Shown here: in pieces, positions 40,357-49,069 of the stretch
Numbering within the stretch: the stretch's first letter is position 1
How the letters are laid out: each line of letters starts with the position of its first letter
Assembly (NCBI GenBank): GCA_964636885.1
Contig: CAZWVA010000012.1
Coordinates: forward strand, 1 to 51,300
Source of the DNA: CAZWVA01 sp964636885
GTDB lineage: Bacteria; Desulfobacterota_D; UBA1144; Nemesobacterales; CSP1-2
Length of the DNA: 51,300 bases
Direction: 5' to 3'
Notes under the pieces: generated by a model
What the model saw: only the letters and a program-made list of their open reading frames with translations
Database searches by the model: none
What the model was told of the DNA's origin: nothing
Program-made: the position numbers and the translations under genes

Positions 40357-40992
40357 ATGGACATAGAAGCCATCCTAGACGAGGAATACGAGAGAAGGAA
40401 AAGGGTCCTTGAAAGGGCAATAGATATAGCAAAAAGGGAGTGGGAGAACGTTAGGGTATCCTTAGAACTCTGCGGGGATATTGGGGAGTTTTCTAAGAGG
40501 GACTTTATGATAGGCACGATAGAGGAGGACGTGATAATAAGGGAGCCACTTATAAGCCCCACAAAGTCGGTATCGGGTTATGCCCCCACGTTCTATCCGA
40601 TGTACTTCGTGAAAAACCTCCTCGCTATGGAAGATAGGTTCCGAGAGCATGGCTATAAGACAACGGAGGCCCTTTACGTCTTTATAGAGATCGTCACAAA
40701 GGCCGCAGAAAGGCTTGGTCTCTTGGGCAAATTCAGCACGGGCTTCGGAGTAGGGTATGGGAGGGTACGCACCGGATGGATCGCCGAGAAGGGAGTGCCA
40801 TTAGAAAGGGATACGTTCTTCGATATGTTCTTTAAGGGGAGAAGAATCGATTACGATTGGGATTTTCACTGGACATCCGTAAGAGAGAGGCTAAAACGGA
40901 TATTCGATAGATTCATGTCCTGGCAAAACGACCCAAGGCTCTATCAAAGAGAAGTAAAACCGAAAGCGAAAGTAAAACCCATGATGGTCTAA
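40357..40992 (+). CDS. hypothetical protein, 211 aa
   Basis: A soluble protein without signal peptide or membrane segment. The start helix (DEEYERRKRVLERAIDIAKREWENV) is highly charged. A central GYAPTFYPMYFVKNLL segment, a Gly-rich FSTGFGVGYGRVRTG stretch and a DYDWDFHW motif follow. The tail is Lys/Pro-rich (KPKAKVKP). GAGGAT lies 10 nt before the ATG. I do not recognise a family. It converges with dnaB, 34 bp from its stop. Confidence 0.7.
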   Translation: MDIEAILDEEYERRKRVLERAIDIAKREWENVRVSLELCGDIGEFSKRDFMIGTIEEDVIIREPLISPTKSVSGYAPTFYPMYFVKNLLAMEDRFREHGYKTTEALYVFIEIVTKAAERLGLLGKFSTGFGVGYGRVRTGWIAEKGVPLERDTFFDMFFKGRRIDYDWDFHWTSVRERLKRIFDRFMSWQNDPRLYQREVKPKAKVKPMMV

Positions 40993-41026
40993 TAGTGAAG
41001 ACCTGCTTGGACAAACGATACCTCTA

Positions 41027-42385
41027 TTATATCATCTCCAGGTCTTCGTATTCTTCTGCCAGGTTTTCAAAACTCGGCACCCCGAGTCTGTCAAGGAATG
41101 TTAGTTTTATCGTTCCGGTCGGTCCGTTTCTTTGCTTTCCTATTATTATCTCCGCTATACCGTCCCTTTCTTCCGGGTTCTTTTTATAGGCATCAGCCCT
41201 ATGTATGAAAATAACGATATCGGCGTCCTGCTCAAGCGCACCGCTTTCACGAAGATCGGCGAGCTGAGGGCGCCTATCGGCGCGAGCCTCCGTCTGACGG
41301 CTTAGCTGAGATACGGCTATAACCGGGATATTCAACTCCTTTGCCAGGGCCTTAAGGGAGCCCGATATCTCTGCAATCTCACGCTCTCTGGTTTCGGTTC
41401 TCCCGGTTCCACGCATGAGCTGTAGGTAATCGACTATTATAAGCTCAAGCCCCTTTTCCTTCTTCTGCCTCCTCGCCTTCGCTCTGAGTTCCAGAACGCT
41501 TATAGCGGGGGTGTCATCGATATAGATCTTTGCCTTGCTGAACGTGTCTGCGGCCTTTACAAGCTTTTGGAGATCCTCGTTTTTAATATACCCGCTCCTT
41601 ATGTTCGAGTAGCTCACCTTCGCGTTTATCGAGAGCAACCTCAGCATAAGCTGCTCCTTTGTCATCTCGAGTGAGAATATGCCAACTGGAACCCCGTGTT
41701 CGATGGCGGCAAAAGCCGCTATATTAAGGCAGAAGGAGGTCTTCCCGAGCCCCGGCCTTGCCGCTACTATTATGAGATCGGAGGGTTGGAGACCGGATGT
41801 CATGTGGTCGAGCTTTTCAAACCCGGTTGGAATCCCCGTTATAAGCTCTTTTCTAGCATGGAGGGTTTCTATAATCTCAAGCGCCTTTGCCGCAAGCTCC
41901 CTGGATTCGTAGAAACTGGGTTTTACCTTATGCTGAGCTATCTCGAAGATCGCATGCTCAGCCCGATCGATAAAGTCGTCTATATTGGTAACCCCCTCGT
42001 AGCCCTGATTCGCTATCTCGGTTGCCGCAAGAACGAGCCTTCTCAAGATGGCCTTCTCTTTTACCATCTTTGCATAATACTCAACGTTTGCAGTGGAAGG
42101 GACAATCTCTCTCAGATACGTGAGATAACTGCTTCCCCCAACCTCTTCAAGGAGATTCCCACGGGACTTCATGTACTCAAAGAGGGTAAAGTAATCTATG
42201 GGCTTGCTTGCCCTATCGAGCTCGATCATCGCATCGAATATCTTCCTATGGGCCTCTTTATAGAAATCCGAGGGCGTTAGAACCTCAAGGACCTGGTTTA
42301 TCACGTTACCCTCTATGAGGATAGCACCAAGCACCGCCTGCTCGGCCTCTTCGTTTTGAGGAAGTGGCTTGAGGAATATTCCCAT
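41027..42385 (-). CDS. dnaB: replicative DNA helicase DnaB
   Basis: A 452-aa hexameric helicase that unwinds the replication fork. The N-terminal domain (about 5-110, NEEAEQAVLGAILIEGN) binds primase. The C-terminal RecA-like domain has Walker A AARPGLGKTSF, Walker B LIIVDYLQLMRG and the SQLSR and DADIVIFIHR blocks. No intein is present. A promoter sits about 20 nt upstream, with AGGGA as a short-spaced ribosome site. The genes before it on the strand (phosphoesterase, glycerate kinase) may also run into it. Confidence 0.96.
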   Translation of the reverse strand: MGIFLKPLPQNEEAEQAVLGAILIEGNVINQVLEVLTPSDFYKEAHRKIFDAMIELDRASKPIDYFTLFEYMKSRGNLLEEVGGSSYLTYLREIVPSTANVEYYAKMVKEKAILRRLVLAATEIANQGYEGVTNIDDFIDRAEHAIFEIAQHKVKPSFYESRELAAKALEIIETLHARKELITGIPTGFEKLDHMTSGLQPSDLIIVAARPGLGKTSFCLNIAAFAAIEHGVPVGIFSLEMTKEQLMLRLLSINAKVSYSNIRSGYIKNEDLQKLVKAADTFSKAKIYIDDTPAISVLELRAKARRQKKEKGLELIIVDYLQLMRGTGRTETREREIAEISGSLKALAKELNIPVIAVSQLSRQTEARADRRPQLADLRESGALEQDADIVIFIHRADAYKKNPEERDGIAEIIIGKQRNGPTGTIKLTFLDRLGVPSFENLAEEYEDLEMI

Positions 42386-42401
42386 TGTCCCTAAACCATA
42401 G

Positions 42402-42429
42402 ATTTTATATCAAGGAGAGAAACCTTCAA
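42402..42429 (-). promoter_or_regulatory. dnaB promoter
   Basis: On the minus strand, TTGAAG (42424-42429) and TAAAAT (42402-42407) are 16 bp apart. Transcription would start near 42395, giving a leader of about 10 nt that still includes AGGGA before the ATG at 42385. Confidence 0.5.
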
Positions 42430-42454
42430 TACGGGAATGTGGAGGTTATAACGG

Positions 42455-43177
42455 TTATACACCAAGGGACAACCTGTCGGCCAGTCTCCGATTAAGACCG
42501 GCATCGATTATGCTCTTCTTTGCCGCTTCTATATCGTAATCCAGCCTTACAAACCTCACGGCTTCCTTCTCCTTATCGTAGATGAGAAATGAGGCCCTCG
42601 GATCCCTATCGCGTGGCTGTCCGACGCTACCCGGGTTGATGAGGTATTTCGCCTTTGGGTCTATTCTCAGTTCATAATCAAAAAGGCAACTTACCGATCC
42701 ATCCTTAAGAACATAGTAGATTCTCACGTGCGTATGACCGAAGAAGCAGACGCCGTGCTTTCCCATAAGGGAAAACTCGGGAATGGAATCATAAACCGAA
42801 AGGATGTAGAGGTCCGGGTCGGATATGGCGCCATGAACCACGAGAAACCCATCAAACTCTCGGGTTTGAGGGAGATCGTAGAGGAACTCCCTGTTTTCCC
42901 TTTTAAGCACATCCCTAGTCCAGAGTATCGCTTCCCTAGCTATGGGGTTAAAGTCATATGGCTCGTCCTTCCCACAGGCAACAGAATCATGATTCCCCAT
43001 TATGGAGTCAACTCTCCTTTCCCTTATTGTCTCCACACACTCATTCGGGTTTGCCCCGTAACCCACGATATCGCCGAGGCAAATCACCTTATCCACACCG
43101 AGTCTATCTATCTCCTCTAGCGTCCTGCTTAAGGCCTGAAGGTTAGCGTGAATGTCCGATATGATCGCATACCTCAT
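42455..43177 (-). CDS. metallophosphoesterase (calcineurin-like fold)
   Basis: A 240-aa phosphoesterase with the full set of metal motifs: SDIHANLQAL, GDIVGYGANPNECVE, GNHD, VVHGAI and GHTHV. The NPGSVGQPRDRDPRASF block is shared with YfcE- and ApaH-related proteins that act on phosphodiesters or nucleotides. The substrate cannot be read from sequence. AAGGGGAGAG precedes the ATG. It follows the glycerate kinase gene by 23 bp and is likely co-transcribed. Confidence 0.9.
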   Translation of the reverse strand: MRYAIISDIHANLQALSRTLEEIDRLGVDKVICLGDIVGYGANPNECVETIRERRVDSIMGNHDSVACGKDEPYDFNPIAREAILWTRDVLKRENREFLYDLPQTREFDGFLVVHGAISDPDLYILSVYDSIPEFSLMGKHGVCFFGHTHVRIYYVLKDGSVSCLFDYELRIDPKAKYLINPGSVGQPRDRDPRASFLIYDKEKEAVRFVRLDYDIEAAKKSIIDAGLNRRLADRLSLGV

Positions 43178-43200
43178 ACCGCTCTCCCCTTGATGGAGGA

Positions 43201-44526
43201 CTACTCCAAAATCACCAAACCGATATCCATAACGTTTGTCCCAGTGGCACCCGTTTTAACCAGATCCCCAAGCCTTTCAAAAAAGGTATAGGAATCGTTC
43301 TGCGCCAGACGCTCCCTTGCACTAATATTCATCTCCCTTGCGCGCTCCCTCGTCCTTCCGTCACAGATAGCACCTGCGGCATCCGTGAGACCGTCAATAC
43401 CGTCTGTGCCGCAGAAGAGCCCGACTATGGGATGTCCCATTATCTCCATTGAAAAGGCAAGAGCCGTCTCTGTGTTTCTCCCGCCCTTTCCCGTACCCGT
43501 TACGGTTACGGTCGTCTCACCTCCAAATATGAGGCATGCGGGCTTCCTTACCGGGATGTCGAACCTCTCTATATCGAACGCTATAGAGGCTATAACCTTC
43601 GCCACCTCCCTGGCCTCGCCCGTTATCTGGGACGAGAGGAGAAGAGTATTGTATCCAAACCGATTCGCCATCTTCTCCGCCGCTATAAGCGATTTAAAGT
43701 TGCTTCCTACAATAACGGTCTGGACCTTGTTGGGATCGAATTCCCCCTCTTTTAGGGTCTCTGGAATCCTTCCCCTCCTCCCCTCCTCGAGATGGACAAC
43801 CACCTGAGGGGGTATCCTGTGTTCGAGTCTCAGTGCCTCTATCACACGCCATGCGTCTTCGAATGTCGTCGCATCGGGAACCGTCGGCCCAGAGGCGATC
43901 ACATCGAGTCTATCACCCACAACATCCGAAAGCACGAGCGTTATAACCTGGGAGGGTAGGGCCTTTTTAAGGAGTCCCCCTCCTTTAATCCGAGAGATAT
44001 GTTTTCTTACCGCATTAAGCCCATGGGTATCTACTCCTGAGATGAGAAGCATCTCCGTAACCCTTCTCTTATCCTCAAGAGAGAGTCCGAGAGCGGGCAT
44101 CGCGAGCATAGCGCTCCCTCCACCGGAAATAAGAAAGACCACGAGGTCCTTTTCCCCAGTCCGATCGAGGAGCCTTATAACCTCAGTTGCGGCGGCTAAG
44201 CTTCTTTCATCCGGTATTGGATGGCTAGAAAGATAGAACCTCATCCTTGAGAAGGTAAGCTTTGGGGGAGAGTTCGACACCACGATCCCATCGGTTATCC
44301 TGTCTCCAAGCAACTCCTCAAGGGCCTTCCCCATGGAGGAAGCGGCCTTTCCAAAGGCGATGGCGAATACGGATTCGTACTCCCTTAGATTGTACTTTCT
44401 GCCATCAACGCTGAGAACATCCCCACTAAGATTTACATGCTCCAGCATACACCTTTTTGGGTTTGCCGCCTCTAGCGCTTCTCTAAATATCTCCAGGGCG
44501 TGTTCCCTGTTTTTTTGAAAGTCCAT
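43201..44526 (-). CDS. glycerate 2-kinase (MOFRL family)
   Basis: A 441-aa enzyme phosphorylating glycerate to 2-phosphoglycerate. The N-terminal DUF4147 part has GKAASSMGKALEEL, SSHPIPDERSLAAA and LISGGGSAMLAMPA. The MOFRL domain near the C-terminus has FGGETTVTVTGTGKGGRNTE and DGIDGLTDAAGA. It feeds glycerate from photorespiration-like, serine or sugar-acid routes into glycolysis. There is no obvious ribosome site. An inverted repeat TTTCGG/CCGAAA at 44541-44554 lies just upstream. Confidence 0.92.
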   Translation of the reverse strand: MDFQKNREHALEIFREALEAANPKRCMLEHVNLSGDVLSVDGRKYNLREYESVFAIAFGKAASSMGKALEELLGDRITDGIVVSNSPPKLTFSRMRFYLSSHPIPDERSLAAATEVIRLLDRTGEKDLVVFLISGGGSAMLAMPALGLSLEDKRRVTEMLLISGVDTHGLNAVRKHISRIKGGGLLKKALPSQVITLVLSDVVGDRLDVIASGPTVPDATTFEDAWRVIEALRLEHRIPPQVVVHLEEGRRGRIPETLKEGEFDPNKVQTVIVGSNFKSLIAAEKMANRFGYNTLLLSSQITGEAREVAKVIASIAFDIERFDIPVRKPACLIFGGETTVTVTGTGKGGRNTETALAFSMEIMGHPIVGLFCGTDGIDGLTDAAGAICDGRTRERAREMNISARERLAQNDSYTFFERLGDLVKTGATGTNVMDIGLVILE

Positions 44527-44659
44527 AATCTAGTTCTGGATTTCGGACCCGAAACACAACCACAGAGTACCCAAAACCCGTAGAGCCTGCGTTAAACCCT
44601 CTACTCCAGAACCCGAAACCGTGGCCTTGAAATAGAGGCATACGCATTTCGCAATCCGA

Positions 44660-45133
44660 TTACCCCCTCTTTAATTTCTCGATTATCTCGTCAACCCTTT
44701 TCTTCGTAAGGTTTTCATAAAGCTCTTCGTCAACCAGCATAACCGGGGCGGTGCCGCAGGATGCCAGGCACTCGGCCTCCATAAATGTTATTTTTCCATC
44801 AGGAGTCGTTTCCCCCGTTTGGATCCCAAGCCTTTCAGATATGTAGTGCTCTATCCTTTCAGCCCCCCTTAGAGCGCAGGAAAGGGTCCTACAGAGCCAG
44901 ATCACGTGCTTCCCGACGGGTTTTGTAAAGAACATCGTATAGAACGTCGCCACATTCTGAACGTTTGAAGGAGGAATACCTAGGATCTCCGCCACCTCTT
45001 CCATGGACTCTTTGGAAAGCCATCCGTATTCGCGCTGAACCTCGTGAAGCACGGGGATAAGGGCAGATTGCCTTGTCTCAGATCTGGATACGATCTCGTT
45101 TATCTTTTCCTTAAGCCTTTGGGAGAAGGACAT
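44660..45133 (-). CDS. nuoE: NuoE-like thioredoxin-fold 2Fe-2S protein
   Basis: A 157-aa protein of the 24-kDa complex I subunit family, with the 2Fe-2S ligands Cys81, Cys86, Cys122 and Cys126 (CRTLSC and CLASC). The helical N-terminus (ALIPVLHEVQREYGWLS) is typical. It may belong to respiratory NADH dehydrogenase, to an NAD-reducing hydrogenase or to formate dehydrogenase, since no NuoF or NuoG gene lies next to it. The frame opens 14 codons earlier, but GAGGT precedes the ATG at 45133. Confidence 0.88.
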   Translation of the reverse strand: MSFSQRLKEKINEIVSRSETRQSALIPVLHEVQREYGWLSKESMEEVAEILGIPPSNVQNVATFYTMFFTKPVGKHVIWLCRTLSCALRGAERIEHYISERLGIQTGETTPDGKITFMEAECLASCGTAPVMLVDEELYENLTKKRVDEIIEKLKRG

Positions 45134-45644
45134 TATCCGATTACCTCTAGGTACCAAAAACACTAAAGTTAACATGGTTTAAAGTAGTGTGCAAGCCAAT
45201 TTTATAGTGGACTCCGGCTCATGCTTTTTTCGTCAAAAAAACAACATTTTTTGTCATAGATTGGGGAATCCCATGATTAAGCAGAGTGACGTGTCAACAA
45301 AGAGGTAGTTAGGAAAAACATCTTGAGACTGGAGAAGAGCGATTCACCGCGATCATTTGGTGTTATTTTAACCACTACCCGCTCTATAGGGATTTAAAGT
45401 AGACAAATAAAAATCTAGAAAAATCGCTCTCGGGGCGCAATCGAAATGCATAAAATCTCTAACAATAACAACTAAATAGAAATGAGCAAATCCATCCCCA
45501 TACGTGCCAAGCACCGGAACGGACTCAAATACACCGAAGGTTTTAGACGAAGAACAAAAACAGGGGCGAGTGGACGGGTGGCATGGATTTTGCAAAAGAT
45601 TTAAAATAGTCCTAGCCTTAAGAGACCGTAGAGGGAGGATAGAT
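45134..45644. other. 511-bp region before the FHA gene
   Basis: I see no gene with a proper ribosome site. The region has an A/T-only hairpin (CAAAAAA at 45234-45240 with TTTTTTG at 45247-45253). A 40-codon basic frame (45482-45604) has no ribosome site and is not called. The promoter of the FHA operon must be here; TAAAAT at about 45604 is a possible -10 box with a poor -35. Confidence 0.5.
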
Positions 45645-46340
45645 ATGGAATTACCGTTTCTCTTAGTTACATTAGGTTCAAAGGTCTTAGAGAAGAGGAA
45701 GCTCGACCAGGAGGTAATCTCAATTGGAAGGGCACAGGAAAACGATATCGTAATCAACAACCTTTCCGTCTCAAGGTACCATGCCATCATCTACAATAAG
45801 GGTGGCAAGGTGGTGATAAAAGACCTGGGAAGTTCTAACGGGACGTTTGTAAACGGAGCAAGGGTTGAGGAGAGCGAACTCTGGATTGGTGACGTGGTTC
45901 TCATCGGAAAACACGTACTTAAATTCAGCAGGAGAGACGACATAAACCCCGAAGAAAGGGCTTTCCAAGATGAAGGGGGCACTGTCATAGTTGACGTAAA
46001 GACACAGGAGAAGATACTTGAGAGACTAAAGAGCGGCCCACTTAAGGTTCCAAAGCTGATATTCTCCGATGGGAGAGAGGTTGAAATAAAAGGAGATTCA
46101 TTCACAATCGGAAATGGTACTAACTCAAACCTGAGGATAGATGGGCTCTTCATAAATAACCCACATGCAAAGATAGTAAAGCTAAAAGACGACACGTATA
46201 AGATAATCAGCTTCGGCTCCTTCATTAGACCGAACAGGGTAAACGGAAGCAGGGTAAAGGAGAGGATCCTCCGGGACGGGGACATCATAAGGATAGGGGC
46301 ACATGAAATGATCTTCGTATTAACCAGAAGCCACAACTGA
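45645..46340 (+). CDS. protein with two FHA domains
   Basis: A 231-aa phosphothreonine-binding adaptor. The first FHA domain (about 20-95) has the full signature: IGRAQENDI, SVSRYHA, and DLGSSNGTFVNG. The second (about 150-225) is degenerate: IGNGTNSNL, NPHAKI and GSFIRPNRVNG replace the phosphate-binding residues, so it may bind without phosphate. The frame is open further upstream, but GGGAGGAT precedes the ATG at 45645. It heads a three-gene signalling operon, 3 bp before the phosphatase gene. Confidence 0.88.
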   Translation: MELPFLLVTLGSKVLEKRKLDQEVISIGRAQENDIVINNLSVSRYHAIIYNKGGKVVIKDLGSSNGTFVNGARVEESELWIGDVVLIGKHVLKFSRRDDINPEERAFQDEGGTVIVDVKTQEKILERLKSGPLKVPKLIFSDGREVEIKGDSFTIGNGTNSNLRIDGLFINNPHAKIVKLKDDTYKIISFGSFIRPNRVNGSRVKERILRDGDIIRIGAHEMIFVLTRSHN

Positions 46341-46343
46341 GCC

Positions 46344-47156
46344 ATGCAGGAAAAGAATAGGGATCTCGTACTATGCGGCCTTAGCGATGTGGGAAGAAAA
46401 AGGGAAAACAACGAAGATTCCTTTCTCTATGCCGAGATAGAGGTAAAAAACGGAACCCCTGCCTATCTCCTAGCGGTTGCAGATGGAATGGGAGGGCATC
46501 TCGGAGGAGAGGTAGCGAGTCGCATTGTAGTTGACATACTAAAGGGATACGTTACCTCAAACCAGGTAGAGGATGACAACATACCCCGGCTCTTAAAAGG
46601 GGCAATAATGGAGGCCAATCGTTCCATTTACTATATGTCCCTTGAGGTATCCGAACTGAGAGGCATGGGCTCTACATGCACGGCTATGCTCTCGACAGAG
46701 GGAAGGGCATACGTGGCCCATGTGGGTGACAGCCGTGCGTATCTGTTTAGAAGAAACGGGGTGAGGAGGCTTACAAGGGACCACACTGTCCTAGAGCATA
46801 TGGTGGAATCCGGTATTATAACCCCTGATGAGGCAAAGAGGCACCATGAGAGAAGCGCGCTTTTAAGGGCCGTCGGGGTTACCTCGGAGGTCGAGGTGGA
46901 TCTCACCCCGCCTATCGATATGTTCACAGGCGATATCTTTGTCCTCTGCTCGGACGGTCTTACAGAGTTCGTGAAAGACGAGGAGATAGGAGGGATCGTA
47001 AACCTCTACACACCGGAAAGGGCATGCCACGAGCTCGTTAATATGGCCAATGAAAGGGGAGGAACGGATAACATAACGGTTCAGGTCGTAAGGGTTTTAG
47101 GGAATTCCAAAAGGGCTTCCCATATAATATCCGGGATAAGAAATCTCTTTAGGTAG
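46344..47156 (+). CDS. PP2C-family protein serine/threonine phosphatase
   Basis: A 270-aa metal-dependent phosphatase. Motifs are GRKRENNEDSF, AVADGMGGHLGGE, STCTAML, AHVGDSRAYLFR, CSDGLTEFV and GGTDNITVQVV; these give the Asp residues that bind two metal ions. It should reverse phosphorylation by the kinase in the next gene, and the FHA protein would read the mark. The stop is 44 bp before the kinase start. Confidence 0.95.
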   Translation: MQEKNRDLVLCGLSDVGRKRENNEDSFLYAEIEVKNGTPAYLLAVADGMGGHLGGEVASRIVVDILKGYVTSNQVEDDNIPRLLKGAIMEANRSIYYMSLEVSELRGMGSTCTAMLSTEGRAYVAHVGDSRAYLFRRNGVRRLTRDHTVLEHMVESGIITPDEAKRHHERSALLRAVGVTSEVEVDLTPPIDMFTGDIFVLCSDGLTEFVKDEEIGGIVNLYTPERACHELVNMANERGGTDNITVQVVRVLGNSKRASHIISGIRNLFR

Positions 47157-47200
47157 ATGGAGCAAAGAAACGACATATAGACACTAAAGGGCTTCCCTAG

Positions 47201-48943
47201 ATGAAAAGGATAATCGGGAAAACGATCGGGAACTACAGGATAACCGAGGAGATAGGAAGCGGAGGTATGGGCAGGGTCTATAAAGCCATACACCTAGCAC
47301 TCGATCGGGTAGTCGCAATAAAAATGATCCATCCCCATCTGGTAGGCGACCCGGGGGTCGTAAACAGGTTTTACAGGGAAGCAAAGATCCAAGCCCGGTT
47401 AAACCACTCTAACATCGTTACGGTTTACGATTTCCTTGAGATTGAGAGCGGCTACTTTATAGTTATGGAATACGTCCATGGGGAGAGCCTAGGGAAGGTG
47501 CTTTCAAAACAGGGGGCATTTGAAACCCATATAGCGATTCCAATATTCAGACAGATCCTTGATGGGATTAGATACGCCCACCTAAAGGGAGTGATCCATA
47601 TGGATATAAAACCGAACAACTTTATTCTAACCCCTAGATTCGTGAAGACGACGGATTTTGGAATCGCACAGATCATATGCGATACCGGACTCAATGCGGG
47701 TAAAGCCGCGGTTGGAACCCCTAAGTACATGTCTCCCGAACAGATCTTGGGAGAGAAAACGGACCATAGAACAGATATCTATTCCCTGGGCGTCACCCTC
47801 TATGAGATGCTTACAGGACGCCTCCCCTTTAACAGCGACAGTGGCTCTGACCTTGAGATAAGAAGGGGCCACATAGAGCTTCCTCCTCTCCTTCCCTCAA
47901 GTATAAGGCCAGAGGTATCGGGGGAGATCGAGAAGGCGATCCTAAAGGCGCTCTCTAAAAGACCCGAAGACCGATTTCAATCGATTGACGATTTCATACT
48001 GGCCATTGAGAAAGTAGAGAAGGATAAAAGAGACGCTTTACCATCCCTAGATACATATGACGTAGTTTTAGATAAAGGACGGGGGAGAAAGGAGGAATTC
48101 GATGAGACGGGAGATCTCAGCAAAAACCCCTATCCAAAACTCCTACTCTCCATACACAGAGAGAAGAGGAGCGGAGTCCTCACACTCGATTCCAACATAA
48201 GGCTTAAGATCTACTTCCTAGATGGGATCATAGTCTTCGTCGAGGGGGAAGAGCCGCGGTTGGCCTTGGGAGAGATACTCGTACACAAGGCAAAGATCAC
48301 AGAGGCGGAGAAGGAAAATGTCCTTAGCTTCGCGCACGATACGGGACTAAAGATAGGAGAGGCCCTAATTAGACTGGGAAAGATCACGCCACACGAGCTC
48401 AGTAGCACGCTCGAGGCACAGCTTAAAGAAAAGCTGATTAGCGGGTTTATGTGCGAGTCCGGTTCATACGGGTTTAAAAACACGGCTAACTTCCGTATAG
48501 AAGCGGTCTACAGGATAGACCCTATACAGGTCATATACGAGGGGGTAAACCGTTTTGTGAGAAACGGTGAGATACCGAATAACCTGTTTTATGACTTGAA
48601 TTCCTCAATAGTTCCAATCCCTAGCATTAAAGAGGAGCTAAAGAGGGTAGTTTTCAAATCGCCAAAGGAGCTAAAGCTGGTTGACCTTCTTAGGGGTGAG
48701 ATCATCCTCAGGGAAGCGATCTCAGCAAGTCCCCTTAATTCGAGCGACACCCTCAGGTTTCTGTATTTCCTCGTTCTGGTAGAACTAGCGGAGATCCGGA
48801 GAGGGAACGCCGTGTTTAAGGACGTAAGATCCGATAAGAGAGACAGGCCTCCAAACCATGATGAGACCCGGATAATGACCGACCAGGAGATAGAAACCCT
48901 CCACAAGCGGGTTTTCCTAAGGGAAAGACCGAGGAAGCATTAG
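47201..48943 (+). CDS. serine/threonine protein kinase with DUF4388 tail
   Basis: A 580-aa Hanks-type kinase. The kinase domain (about 12-275) has the GSGGMGRVYK loop, Lys41, Glu60, DFG at 152-154 and APE-like SPE. The catalytic loop reads HMDIKPNN, so the usual Arg of HRD is Met134. A DUF4388 domain follows (about 305-430; LSIHREKRSGVLTLD, KIYFLDGIIVFVEGEEPRLALGEIL), as in many delta-proteobacterial signalling proteins. There is no membrane segment, so it is cytosolic. Targets are unknown; the FHA protein is an obvious candidate. Confidence 0.93.
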   Translation: MKRIIGKTIGNYRITEEIGSGGMGRVYKAIHLALDRVVAIKMIHPHLVGDPGVVNRFYREAKIQARLNHSNIVTVYDFLEIESGYFIVMEYVHGESLGKVLSKQGAFETHIAIPIFRQILDGIRYAHLKGVIHMDIKPNNFILTPRFVKTTDFGIAQIICDTGLNAGKAAVGTPKYMSPEQILGEKTDHRTDIYSLGVTLYEMLTGRLPFNSDSGSDLEIRRGHIELPPLLPSSIRPEVSGEIEKAILKALSKRPEDRFQSIDDFILAIEKVEKDKRDALPSLDTYDVVLDKGRGRKEEFDETGDLSKNPYPKLLLSIHREKRSGVLTLDSNIRLKIYFLDGIIVFVEGEEPRLALGEILVHKAKITEAEKENVLSFAHDTGLKIGEALIRLGKITPHELSSTLEAQLKEKLISGFMCESGSYGFKNTANFRIEAVYRIDPIQVIYEGVNRFVRNGEIPNNLFYDLNSSIVPIPSIKEELKRVVFKSPKELKLVDLLRGEIILREAISASPLNSSDTLRFLYFLVLVELAEIRRGNAVFKDVRSDKRDRPPNHDETRIMTDQEIETLHKRVFLRERPRKH

Positions 48944-49018
48944 TGTTTTAAGATACCCTGCCTCTAAAATAGCACGGAATGCAGTTTACATCAAATGGTT
49001 TCTATTGTACTTAAGGAG

Positions 49019-49035
49019 GAGAAGGCTTCCTTCTC
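49019..49035 (+). other. hairpin in the fadI leader overlapping a ribosome-site-like sequence
   Basis: GAGAAGG (49019-49025) and CCTTCTC (49029-49035) form a 7-bp stem with a 3-nt loop. Just before it, AAGGAGGAG looks like a ribosome site but has no start codon in range; the fadI ATG is about 48 nt away. It may be a regulatory stem or the end of the kinase transcript. Confidence 0.35.
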
Positions 49036-49069
49036 AGACCTATCACAGATAAAATAGATATAGACCCGT

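Noticed and set aside
45482..45604. 40-codon basic reading frame upstream of the FHA gene
   Set aside because: No ribosome site, no conserved motif, and it lies in AT-rich spacer; open by chance is the simpler reading.
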